Positions 11,586 to 19,881 of a stretch of DNA of 64,000 nucleotides are shown piece by piece (within the stretch, counting starts at the first letter, position 1; the number at the start of each line of letters is the position of its first letter). Origin of the DNA: Trichomonas vaginalis G3. Its lineage: Eukaryota > Parabasalia > Trichomonadida > Trichomonadidae. The notes under the pieces are model-generated. The model saw only the letters and a program-made list of their open reading frames with translations. It did not search any database and was not told where the DNA came from. Made by a program: the position numbers and the translations under genes. The stretch lies in the NCBI RefSeq assembly GCF_026262505.1, contig NC_067205.1:26490556-26554555 (forward strand), written 5' to 3'.

Positions 11586-13399
11586 AGAAGTATTGCAAAG
11601 GATGTGTAAATGAATTGCTTGAAATAGAACTTAGAGACACTTTCACACTAAAGGACTTGAGGAAAAATAAGTACATGAGTGAGGACGGTATTGACATAGC
11701 TAGTGTTATAAATGACTTAAGAAGATGTGTTGTCGTTATTGACGGAGCACGTATGACATATCTAGTGAAAGATTATGATGGAATACGAGACACAACAACA
11801 CTTGTGTCAGTAGATAGCAAGGAATTCAATAAGCTCATGAAGAGTGTTTATGTAGGACGTATTGAGGAGAAGGATGTGAACGCACTGATGATTTATGAAG
11901 CGGGTCAGAACAAGAACTATCTTATGAAGTCAGGCATGAGATTCTTTGACGAAAGAGATGACATTTACAGCTATTTCAGAGGATATGAGTATGAGGTACT
12001 GAATGAAGTAGATGAGAACGTTATTGAAGGATATTTGAAACATGTTCACGATGTCATATGTAATGAGGATGAAGAGCTTTATGAGTATGTTTTGAACTGG
12101 TTCGCCTACATCGTTCAAAATCCTTGTGGAAAGACTGGAACAGTACTTTTGTTAATAGGAAAGCAAGGAACTGGTAAGAATGTACTTAGTAATGTTCTAT
12201 GCGAGCTCATTAGCAAGTACGCCAACAATAATATAACGGCAATAGAGAATGTGGTTGGTAGATTCAATGCTGCTATTGAGAACATGAAGCTCATCGTATG
12301 CAATGAACTAAGCTCATGCGATACGTCTAAGGTCATGAACCACGACGCACTAAAGTCAATAGTAACAGAGACTCAGTTGGACTTAAATCAGAAGTGTCAG
12401 CCAGTAAGAAAGATAGAGAATGTTTGTAATATCATCATGATATCTAACAACTTCAACTCAGTAAAGATTGACAAAGACGACAGAAGATTTGTTGTCATTG
12501 ACGTAAGCAGCAGATACAAAGGAAATTACGAATATTTCTCAAATCTCATTGAAAGCTTTAATGAAGAGTTTTATTCAAACTTACTGACGTACTTCATGAG
12601 GAAAGATTTAAGTGAATTTGATGTAAGGAAGATACCATTCACCAGGGCTAAACAAGAACTCATCGAAATGAACAAAACACCTTACCAAATGTTTTACGAG
12701 GAGTTTTATGAAAAGTTTGTATCCGGATGGAATTGTACAGAGTGCTACAGAAGATATAAAGAATTTGCGAAGGAGAATGAATTCTTTGCATGTAGTTCAA
12801 ATATATTTGGTGGCAAGATGAGAGAATTTGTGAAGAGAAGTAGAAAGCGAGACGGTTCTGCAAGAAGTTATATTTACGAAGCAAGTATGTTATTAGAAGG
12901 TCGTGGAAAGAAAGAAACAGTGAATTATGAGGAAGTGCTTGAAAAATTCATGGAGTACATGGGAAGCAATATAACATACAACAAAGACATATACAGTGAG
13001 TTTAAGTACTACTGTGAACAGCATGAGATTGAAGTAATGAGTAAAGGAGACTTTGAAACGCTTATGAAAGACAGTGAGGAGGTCGTTCATGAGAACAATG
13101 ATGAAATAGTTCATGAGAACAGTAAGGAGGTCGTTCATGAGAACAGTGATGAAATAGTTCACGATGTCGTTCGTGAAGAAGCCATTGCAACAAAGAATGA
13201 GATAAAGGATTTCATAGAACTTAACAAGGAGGAGTTTAAAGAAGGCTATGAAGTGAAAAGATGTGAAGAAGATTTCTTGGCGTATTTGAAGAAAAAGAGA
13301 CTAAAGCCAATGGCTCAAAATAAGTTTCAATCGATGTTTGAAAAGAAACGTTTGAGCTATGGTGGTGTAAGAAGCACATATTACTTTGTTAAGAAGTGA
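11513..13399 (+). CDS. Superfamily 3 replicative helicase (D5/DUF5906-like)
   Basis: The product has 628 residues. Residues 195-335 carry the SF3 core: WFAYIVQNP lead-in, Walker A GKQGTGKN (about 216-223), a GRFNAAIENMKLIVCNEL stretch whose end is Walker B (about 260-266), the sensor motif NIIMISNN (about 306-313), and DDRRFVVID, probably the arginine finger. Order and spacing match the NrS-1/D5-like DUF5906 helicases of phages, virophages and large DNA viruses. Residues 1-190 have no clear match. Residues 545-575 hold four degenerate VVHEN-type repeats, encoded by a short tandem repeat, and the C-terminus is Lys-rich. The expected role is hexameric ATP-driven unwinding at the element's origin. 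The stop is followed closely by a TTTATTTTTG box. Confidence 0.85.
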   Translation: MFESKHMVLRAVKKLSKERQKYFIEKYCKGCVNELLEIELRDTFTLKDLRKNKYMSEDGIDIASVINDLRRCVVVIDGARMTYLVKDYDGIRDTTTLVSVDSKEFNKLMKSVYVGRIEEKDVNALMIYEAGQNKNYLMKSGMRFFDERDDIYSYFRGYEYEVLNEVDENVIEGYLKHVHDVICNEDEELYEYVLNWFAYIVQNPCGKTGTVLLLIGKQGTGKNVLSNVLCELISKYANNNITAIENVVGRFNAAIENMKLIVCNELSSCDTSKVMNHDALKSIVTETQLDLNQKCQPVRKIENVCNIIMISNNFNSVKIDKDDRRFVVIDVSSRYKGNYEYFSNLIESFNEEFYSNLLTYFMRKDLSEFDVRKIPFTRAKQELIEMNKTPYQMFYEEFYEKFVSGWNCTECYRRYKEFAKENEFFACSSNIFGGKMREFVKRSRKRDGSARSYIYEASMLLEGRGKKETVNYEEVLEKFMEYMGSNITYNKDIYSEFKYYCEQHEIEVMSKGDFETLMKDSEEVVHENNDEIVHENSKEVVHENSDEIVHDVVREEAIATKNEIKDFIELNKEEFKEGYEVKRCEEDFLAYLKKKRLKPMAQNKFQSMFEKKRLSYGGVRSTYYFVKK

Positions 13400-13978
13400 G
13401 GACATTTATTTTTGTCGTTAGTGTTGGAGTTTGTGTGTTGTTAGTGAGAGAATAAATTAAATCATGAACTTTGCCATGGTCTCTGTCCCTAGTAGTTTTC
13501 ATTAAGTTCTGGAAATAATGAAAGTCATGAACTTTGCCATGGTCTCTGTCCCTAGTAGTTTTCATTATCTCACAGAGTTAATGAAAGTCATACTTTCTAT
13601 CAGATGAAGCATGCAGATGAACATAATGAAAGTTAGTGAGTTTGCCACGAGTTATGAATAAAATATTGGCATATTAGACGAGATAGCTGATGAAACAGAT
13701 GAAGATAAATTAAATCTTGGACTTTGCCACACTCTGTCCCTAGTTCCTCAAAATCCTTGACAACGTTGCTTAGAAATTTTGGTTCAAAACCTCATCTGAT
13801 TTTAATCTGTTATGCTACCTGTTAAGTTTCGCGAGATTATAAATGTCATGGAGTTATATAAAAAGGAGGGACAGCTAGGGACACTGGAAGTACTTGTAAG
13901 GCTATCTGTTAAGATTGCATGAAATACTAAAAAATCATGAAATCCATTATCGCTGTGCTAGCTTCACCTTAGAGTAAA
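13400..13978. repeat. Intergenic region with 43-base direct repeats
   Basis: Bases 13462-13504 and 13525-13567 are identical over 43 bases (words: TCATGAACTTTGCC, GTCTCTGTCCCTAG), with a 63-base period. A third degenerate copy lies at about 13716-13743 (CTTGGACTTTGCCACACTC then TGTCCCTAG), and a weak fourth near 13640 (GAGTTTGCCACGAG). The AGGGACAG word also appears inverted near 13870. The repeats lie between the helicase and a small gene and could be protein-binding iterons; no coding frame is convincing here. The first bases hold the helicase gene-end box at 13404-13414. Confidence 0.75.
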
Positions 13979-14221
13979 ATGACGACTAAAGTCACTGAAG
14001 CAATGAAACAAAAGTTTTTGGTAGAATACATTAAATCAGGAATTATTCCAGAAGGTTTTTACATTCATACTATGAAGGATGGTAGAGTTCAGTTTAGAAA
14101 GATAAAGCAACCATTAGATAAAGAAGGAATTTTGAGAAAGATTAAACTTCATGAGGACAACATTGCTGAACTTAAGAAGAAGTTAGAAGAGTTGGAGAAA
14201 GCAGACGACAGAGAGTTATAA
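13979..14221 (+). CDS. Small protein with C-terminal coiled coil
   Basis: The product has 80 residues, and I do not recognise it. The N-terminal half is mixed, with MTTKVTEAMKQKFLVEYIKS followed by a GFYIHTMKDGRVQFRKI stretch that could form a small beta unit. The C-terminal 30 residues (ILRKIKLHEDNIAELKKKLE and on) show a clear heptad pattern of Leu and Ile and should form a coiled coil. It has the same orientation as the helicase. The X-type AGATCT dyad and T-rich box follow the stop within about 70 bases, as if marking the gene end. The same design in small phage and virus proteins is often a dimerising DNA-binding protein, but that is a guess. Confidence 0.6.
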   Translation: MTTKVTEAMKQKFLVEYIKSGIIPEGFYIHTMKDGRVQFRKIKQPLDKEGILRKIKLHEDNIAELKKKLEELEKADDREL

Positions 14222-14231
14222 AGCAATGAAT

Positions 14232-14300
14232 TCAAGAGGGTGAAAAAACAGGTGAAAAAAGAGGTGAGATCTCACCACTTCACCTAGATTTATTTTTGTG
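14232..14300. promoter_or_regulatory. X-type AGATCT dyad module outside the palindrome
   Basis: Two GGTGAAAAAA-type arms, then GAGGTGAGATCTCACC (core at 14267-14272), then CACTTCACCT and TTTATTTTTG. It has the same design and orientation as the right-arm modules, but is single and lies in the 150 bases between the 80-residue and 106-residue genes. This placement ties the modules to ordinary gene borders of the element, most likely a transcript end or a start for the next gene. Confidence 0.7.
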
Positions 14301-14372
14301 CTATGTTTTCATACGTGTGAGGGTGGTGATATCATTTATTTTTAAGTTTATTTTTATTTTATTTTTATATAA

Positions 14373-14693
14373 ATGACGAAAACTATTGAGATAACAAACT
14401 ACAACGGTCATGAGTTCAAGAACTTGTTCTTCGTTCCTCGTGAAAATACATTCTATCAGATACGCGGGAGAAAGGGTAAAGTTAGTTTGAGCGTTTATGA
14501 AGGAATGAAGAATGGAAAGTTTATACAAGCATACGATACAAACGGTAAACGTGTTTCATTACATTTGTCAAAACTTACTAACATTTATTTTGACAGTGAT
14601 TTTGACCTATATGAAGAAGAAAGTGAGTCAGAAGATTATGAGCTGTTATGTGAAGCACAGCAATGGGAGGAGTTGCAATACTTTTGTAAGTGA
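14373..14693 (+). CDS. Small protein with acidic tail, unrecognised
   Basis: The product has 106 residues with no family I know. The N-terminal 70 residues alternate hydrophobic and polar residues with several Gly and basic residues (YQIRGRKGKVSLSVYEG), suggesting a small beta-rich fold. Residues 75-95 are strongly acidic (DSDFDLYEEESESEDYELL). Acidic-tailed small proteins are common among viral single-strand-binding or inhibitor proteins, but nothing here shows that. The start is preceded by a T/A-rich leader. The stop is followed directly by AACGTTTATTTTTT, the gene-end box of this element. It is the last gene on this side. Confidence 0.55.
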   Translation: MTKTIEITNYNGHEFKNLFFVPRENTFYQIRGRKGKVSLSVYEGMKNGKFIQAYDTNGKRVSLHLSKLTNIYFDSDFDLYEEESESEDYELLCEAQQWEELQYFCK

Positions 14694-14847
14694 GAACGTT
14701 TATTTTTTACATTAGTGAAGTCGTTTGTGAAAACGTTAGTGAAGTGAAGTGGTTGGCGGCTTTGTAAATATTTAATGTTAAGTTAGTGTTGTCGTTTGTG
14801 TTGTAAAAATATATGTTAATGGTTTTGTAAATATTTAAGGTTAAGTG

Positions 14848-14878
14848 GTGTACGGAGGCGCGCAGTGCCTCAGTACAC
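14848..14878. other. GC-rich hairpin near the likely right boundary of the replicon
   Basis: GTGTACGGAGGC and GCCTCAGTACAC form a 12-base stem with one mismatch and a 7-base GCGCAGT loop. It is far richer in GC than its surroundings. Just before it, GTAAATATTTAA(T/G)GTTAAG occurs twice (near 14767 and 14828). It lies after the last element gene and before the long-hairpin cluster, so it may mark the end of the replicon or a transcript. Confidence 0.65.
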
Positions 14879-15060
14879 GACTTAGCCATACTAACTAAAA
14901 ATGAGTTTTTATTAAGAAAATAGACAATTCATGTAATAACAAAGCATACGATAGTATAAAAATCAAAACTATTTTCTTATAGGAAAACAAAAAATAACGT
15001 ATATTTTTAGTGAGTAGGTATTCATCGAGCATACTCCCACTATAAACTATTTTCTAGTTT

Positions 15061-15924
15061 TCTGGCCGGCAAAGAGCCAGAGAATCACAACTACAACAAA
15101 TTATGGTGAAGTTCTCTTGATTTTCCATATAATTTGAGAGAACATCCGAGAACTTCACCATAAACGAAATACAAACAGATTCCTTGTTTCTCTGCGGGCC
15201 AACAATCACATATACATTACCTTAGGGCAAAGTTCTTCCGAGGTTTCTCATCAAATGAGAAACTTGAGCAGAACTTTGCCCTATTTGAGTAAATTTACAT
15301 TCTCTGACGTGAAGAGAGTCATAGAAATACACAAGTATTAACTTATGGTGAAGTTTTCTGGACTTCCTTCCTTATCTGAGAGACATCCAGATAACTTCAT
15401 CATAAACGAATTACAGACAAGTTCTCTCGCTGTTTGCAGGACAAATACCACAAATTCATTACACTATTGAAGAGTTGTTCCGAGGTTTCTCATCGAATGA
15501 GAAACTTCGGAAAAAATTTGCTCTAGTGGAATAAATTTACCTCCCCTAACACACAAATGATCAGATATAACAAGCACAGATTTTTAAGGTATAGCTTTGT
15601 TGAAAACCTTTCAACGAATGAGAAAGTTAGGAAAAACTCTACCTTATAAGATCAACTATAGAATTCATAGCTCTTTGAATACTAGGAAACATTAATGCAG
15701 TAGTTTAAGGCAAAGTTTTTCCGAGATCTACGAAGGATAGAGAGATCTCGGAAGAACTTTGCTCTGCACAAGTAATTTCAGAATCTATGGTCCTCTAAGG
15801 ACCAGAGGACGGTAATGTAAAAGAATGATGTCAATAGCAGATAAATAATAGCCTTAGAAGTTCAATACGTGCACAGTTTGACTACATTGCCCTAGTAGTT
15901 AGACTGTACAGGTATTGTACTTCT
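15061..15924. repeat. Hairpin cluster 1: seven long imperfect stem-loops
   Basis: Stem-loops lie at 15101-15163 (16 perfect outer pairs, TTATGGTGAAGTTCTC with its complement), 15224-15282 (AGGGCAAAGTTCT outer stem and GTTTCTCA inner stem), 15343-15405 (20-base arms, two mismatches), 15462-15528 (inner CCGAGGTTTCTCAT arm), 15586-15645 (decayed), 15707-15765 (18-base arm, one mismatch) and 15856-15924 (30-base arms, five mismatches). Several share the tip TTCTCATC...GATGAGAA. Short GC-rich stems lie between them (15061-15081 TCTGGC/GCCAGA; 15790-15810 GTCCTCT/AGAGGAC). Each long stem is 59-69 bases, the size of small-RNA precursors. They could be small-RNA genes, transposon-like repeats or transcript-end structures; no coding frame is present. 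Confidence 0.75.
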
Positions 15925-16210
15925 GGCGTAAAAAATCCTCATTGAAGACAATAGGTAGAAACTCAAATTGTTGATAAATATCCCAAAATATCATAAGAGA
16001 GCCCATTATTGTTACCTGGCTCCTTCCTGGCTTTCAAAGTCTGTAAACGAGAAGTCTTGGCTCTTGTGGTAATTGCTTCCAAGAGGTTTACTCAATTCGA
16101 GTAAAACTATAAACCCCGTAACTGACATGTACTTCCTTGAATGGGCATTAAAAGTAATTTAACCTAACGAATAGTAACATGACCACTATTTTGATGACTA
16201 AGAAATGTAA

Positions 16211-16304
16211 TTCATCAAATTGGCAGTTCGATGAATGATACCATGCAATCAACAACTGGTTTGTTACAATTTGGCTTGATTCATCAAATTGGCGGTTTGA
16301 TGAA
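16211..16304. repeat. Two copies of a 25-base hairpin (TTCATCAAATTGGC...GATGAA)
   Basis: Bases 16211-16235 and 16280-16304 are near-identical 25-base stem-loops (TTCATCAAA paired with TTGATGAA, or TCGATGAA in the first copy, around TTGGC). A further stem lies at about 16090-16115 (GTTTACTC with GAGTAAAAC). They continue the structured character of the preceding hairpin cluster. No gene is supported here. Confidence 0.6.
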
Positions 16305-17056
16305 CCGAATATTGTAATCCAGACTAGGTCAGTTGCTTGTTGGTCATAGATAATAATGACACCTTTCAGTTTTTGTTAAACATCTCAATTATCCCGCCAA
16401 AAATTATTGGGTCTAAATTGGTTATTATTATTATTATTTTCAGAAACAAACTAACTTGTTTTTTAGGAATTTATCATTCATAAAGTCTTTATGATATATT
16501 TTCAACTTATAATGAATATGAAATTATAATTGTTATTTTGAAAAAAATTATTCATGATCAATTCATGATTTAACCAGTTCCTTCAAATTAGGAGAGCATA
16601 TTCAAATATAATTGCTCATTAAAATCAATTTTTATGTTTTTTTTTAAATCGAAATTATCTCATCATAAACCATGCAAACTGACTATTTGTTCTTATCACC
16701 ATGTTACCAATATCAGAATTGTCTTTACAGCCAAAATTTCGCTCGATAAAAGTCCATCCAATAGTGAGATAATTGAGCAACGAACATTTTTCCATATCAC
16801 AAAAAACCTCCCCTTAATTTTAAGAAAAAAAAATTCGGATATTATTCATGGATCTAAGTAATCTGATATTTGAGTATCGGCACTATGCATAAAACATATA
16901 TTTATAGTTTTTTTGGAGTTTTATGATTTTAAATATATTCAAATTTGGCAATCCAATAGATTTTTAAAAAATAGGTAAATAAAAATAGATTACATATGCA
17001 GCAGATTTAGAACATGAAACAAATCTTATAGTGACCCAAAAAAAAATTCATGATCC
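16305..17056. other. AT-rich intergenic stretch, nothing supported
   Basis: Homopolymer-rich, AT-rich sequence. One open frame of about 70 codons (16634-16861) has no recognisable content and is probably chance. No repeats or stems beyond short A/T tracts were seen. Confidence 0.5.
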
Positions 17057-17141
17057 AAAAAAGAAAAAAAATGGCTAAATGGGAATCGAACCTTGGCATA
17101 ATAAATCATTATGTCGGATGTTTCCACTACACTACACCGGC
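17057..17141 (-). pseudogene. tRNA-like Pol III unit, degenerate
   Basis: On the minus strand, 17141 to 17073 reads as a tRNA-sized (69-base) sequence. It has an A box TAGTGTAGTGG at the tRNA 8-19 position, a B box GGTTCGATTCC matching the Pol III consensus exactly, and a perfect five-pair stem CATAA/TTATG around a seven-base loop TGATTTA. It ends directly in TTTTTTTTCTTTTTT (17057-17071), a Pol III terminator. However, the base 5' of the would-be anticodon is not U, and the acceptor and T stems pair poorly. It is therefore more likely a decayed tRNA or a tRNA-derived transcript than a working tRNA. Confidence 0.55.
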
Positions 17142-17622
17142 AGTTGGAAAAATGCCCTTGGTGGTTCTATTTAATAGCTACTCCAAACGATAGGCGGTGT
17201 CCCCAGCTTTAGAGAGGTGGTAAAAGTAAGGAAAATCTGGGTAATTAAAATTTAGCCATCGATTTAAATATTTCATATTTCAGATTTATAACTTTTTAAT
17301 GCAAATGACATAAATAGCCTTTTGCTCATTCGATTTCGTTTCGATTCTCTCAAAAATTGACCACTTAATTTGGTTATTGTCAATTTTGATTGAAAAATTG
17401 AGAGTCATCTATTGCTACCGGAAATTCATAAATGAACTAAATATTATTCATCACTATCTTCTCATCTAGATTAATGATTATGCAAAATTGAAAATGTTTT
17501 ACATTTTTTTTGATAGTCATGTATTTTTACTATTCATATGATACATATTACTTTTACTGATAAGCAGTTTTGGCTAATAACGGTTATTTTTTGAAAAAAT
17601 TATTTCATTTTCGGAAATCTCA
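17142..17622. other. Intergenic stretch before the surface-protein gene
   Basis: AT-rich, with no coding frame of note. The last 50 bases hold TTTCATTTTC about 20 bases before the ATG at 17623. This resembles the TCA-type initiator of trichomonad genes, but the match is short and not strong evidence. Confidence 0.4.
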
Positions 17623-19422
17623 ATGACAATGCTGTATTTATCCCTCCAAAAAGCCTGGAGTGATTTTTATGATGTGAAAAGCTATCAGGATTATACATCA
17701 TCATTAGGTTTTGCTAATGGACCCGAAGATAATTTTTACATTCACTCGAATTTATTCCAAAACATTCATCAAGACAACATCAACGAAAGAGGAGGTGGTG
17801 CAGTACGCTATATCTCATTCAGAAAATCATATCTCCTCATAGAAGATTGCGCAATAATCAAATGCTCCTCGAATGGTAATGGTGGTGATATTTTTATTAA
17901 TAATGCCGGCCATACAAACATAAATAGAGTTTGCGGATATTCTTGCGAAATAACAAGTACAGACAGATCTGGTCAATTTCTTTATTCTGAAGGAACTTCA
18001 AACGATAACAACGTAGAGGTGACATCAATCAGCAAGTGTGGCAATAAAAATTACGGAAATAGCTATGTATTTATTGCATTCCGCGGAAACCAAATTATTT
18101 CGGAAGTAAACTTGTCAAATTGCCAAAGTCATTCATATCCTGGAATTACTCCTTCACAACCAGTATCAGGGGCTATAAAATTCTCACATATTTCATCAAA
18201 TGAAGCCAATGAAAAAGGAATGTTTAGATTGAACGGCGGAATTCATTCAGCTGAATACTGCAACATCATTAACAATAAAGTACATGATGCAATAACCATT
18301 GTCGATGGAAGTACTTTCACTTTTTCCAGTACATTTTTCTATTACATATTCAGGATTTTTATATCTAGAAGGATGTTCTGTTGACTCACTGAACAAGACG
18401 ATGGGAAAGGTTTCCTCAAATGACAAGAACCAAATTTATGACATTAATTATATTGAATTATTTGCTTCGGGTTTATGTCTTACCTCTCCAATTCAGACAA
18501 AGCCAACTCCTACACCAAAACCAACCCCTTCTCCATCAAATTTCCAAACACCTGATTTAACATTAGAAAAAACTCCAATGATAACAGAAGAAGAAAAAAA
18601 AAGTGAAACATTAGTCCAAACACCTTATCTAACTTTGAATCCAACACCAATAGAAACACAAAAACAAACTCAAGAACAAACTCCAATTGAAACTAAATTT
18701 GAAACTCCAAAAGTGACACAAATTGAAACACCAAAAGTGACAGTATTTGAGACTCCAAAAGTGACATAAATTGAGACACCAAAAATGACAGAAATTGAGA
18801 CATCATCTGAGTCAGAAAAAACAGATGATGAAACACCAAATTTGAACCATATCAAACAGTAAGTCAAACAGCTGTTCCTGTTGTTATAACTACACCTAAA
18901 GAGACAACAAGTTCTTTACCAAGTAGAACAGCAATCACAAGAAGTAATGATAATCATTCATATACAAAAACCATTACAACAGGATCAACATTTATCACAA
19001 CTAAAACATTAATTGTAACAGATATAACAACATTAACAAATGACCATCAAATCATTTACACGACGACAACAATAGAAACATTACAAATCCTTGAAATTTC
19101 AACAAACACAGTTGTTGAAATCGAAATCATTCAACCAGATGAAACAGAAGATACAGACAAGAAACAGATATTTAGATTTGCTTTGATTATAATATTATGC
19201 GTAGTTGCATTGATATTCTTATGCATACTTCTTATTTGTTGCGCAAGAAGAATCAGAAATGAAGAACTTTCTGCATTTGGATTGTCTTCATCAGTTCATT
19301 TACTTGAAGATACAAACAAAGTGACTTATTTCAGTCCAATGGTTATGACTAATGATGAGTCACTTGATGACCCATTCAAAGAAGACTTCTTACACAGCTA
19401 TATAGAAGAAGCATCTATATAA
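17623..19422 (+). pseudogene. Trichomonad beta-helix surface protein, Thr/Pro-rich stalk and membrane anchor, broken
   Basis: Three parts of one surface protein lie in order. Bases 17623 to about 18330 encode a right-handed beta-helix-like ectodomain rich in Asn, Gly and Ser with the repeating pattern of trichomonad Pmp-like proteins. Then follows a Thr/Pro-rich stalk with TPKVT and IETPKV repeats, and finally a Thr-rich linker, one membrane segment (FALIIILCVVALIFLCILLI), a CCARRIR stop-transfer and a cytoplasmic tail of about 50 residues ending at 19422. The reading frame changes near 18300-18380, there is a stop at 18767 inside the stalk repeats, and the frame changes back near 18840. At least three lesions therefore separate the parts, and as assembled it cannot give one protein. 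No signal peptide is obvious at the chosen start. Family role: cell-surface or adhesion protein, function unproven. Confidence 0.75.
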
Positions 19423-19881
19423 ATTATTATTTTTAATCATGATAAATAAAATATATTCTTTCTATCCCTTTAAAATATAAAATCGTTTTTTATCAAAGGA
19501 AATAATCCACATCTGAATGCATCTAGATGTTCTTAAGAGTTAAATCAATTTGACTGCAGTATTTTGTTGAACGCAACATTTTTGTGGATTACATAACAAT
19601 AAATACCCTTCAGTATTTCCTTTTTTCACAGAGAGATGTATATACTAAATATATTCATTAGTTAATATTGATATATATTGTTATAGGGCATGGCCTTTTA
19701 TATATCTAGATAGAAGCATCTTAATCATCTGCTCCTGGACCTTTGTCAATTAGACTTTTACGAAATGAAATGGAAATTACAAATTCTTGAATGATTTGAA
19801 AAAAAAGTAGAACGATAATTTTAAATTCTAATAAAGTAAAGTTTCATTATATTAAATCAAGAGCAACTCATATTTCGCCAT
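19423..19881. other. AT-rich intergenic stretch, nothing supported
   Basis: Between the surface-protein pseudogene and the next gene. A-, T- and TA-rich; no coding frame, stem or repeat worth naming. Confidence 0.5.

Larger units (their letters stand above)
1..14890. mobile_element. Virus-like or plasmid-like replicon, SF3 helicase plus HNH type, running off the left edge
   Basis: Seen: a contiguous block with a giant palindrome, two copies of an HNH endonuclease gene, a superfamily 3 helicase gene, an unknown reading frame before it, and two small genes, all sharing one set of intergenic motifs (AGATCT dyads and a T-rich ATTATTTTT box). Known: helicases of the D5/DUF5906 kind replicate phages, virophages, large DNA viruses and related plasmids, and HNH homing nucleases often travel with them. 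Inferred: this is an integrated or once-free linear replicon. No capsid, DNA polymerase, integrase or packaging ATPase gene is visible, so Polinton, Polinton-like virus, virophage and plasmid cannot be told apart. The right boundary is set where the last small gene and a strong hairpin end. The left end is outside the window, so wholeness cannot be judged. Identical HNH arms suggest youth or ongoing gene conversion. Confidence 0.6.

Noticed and set aside
1-14890. Calling the replicon a Maverick/Polinton
   Set aside because: Trichomonads carry many Mavericks, but the expected polymerase B, integrase, protease and capsid genes are not seen; an SF3 helicase plus HNH pair alone does not establish that family.
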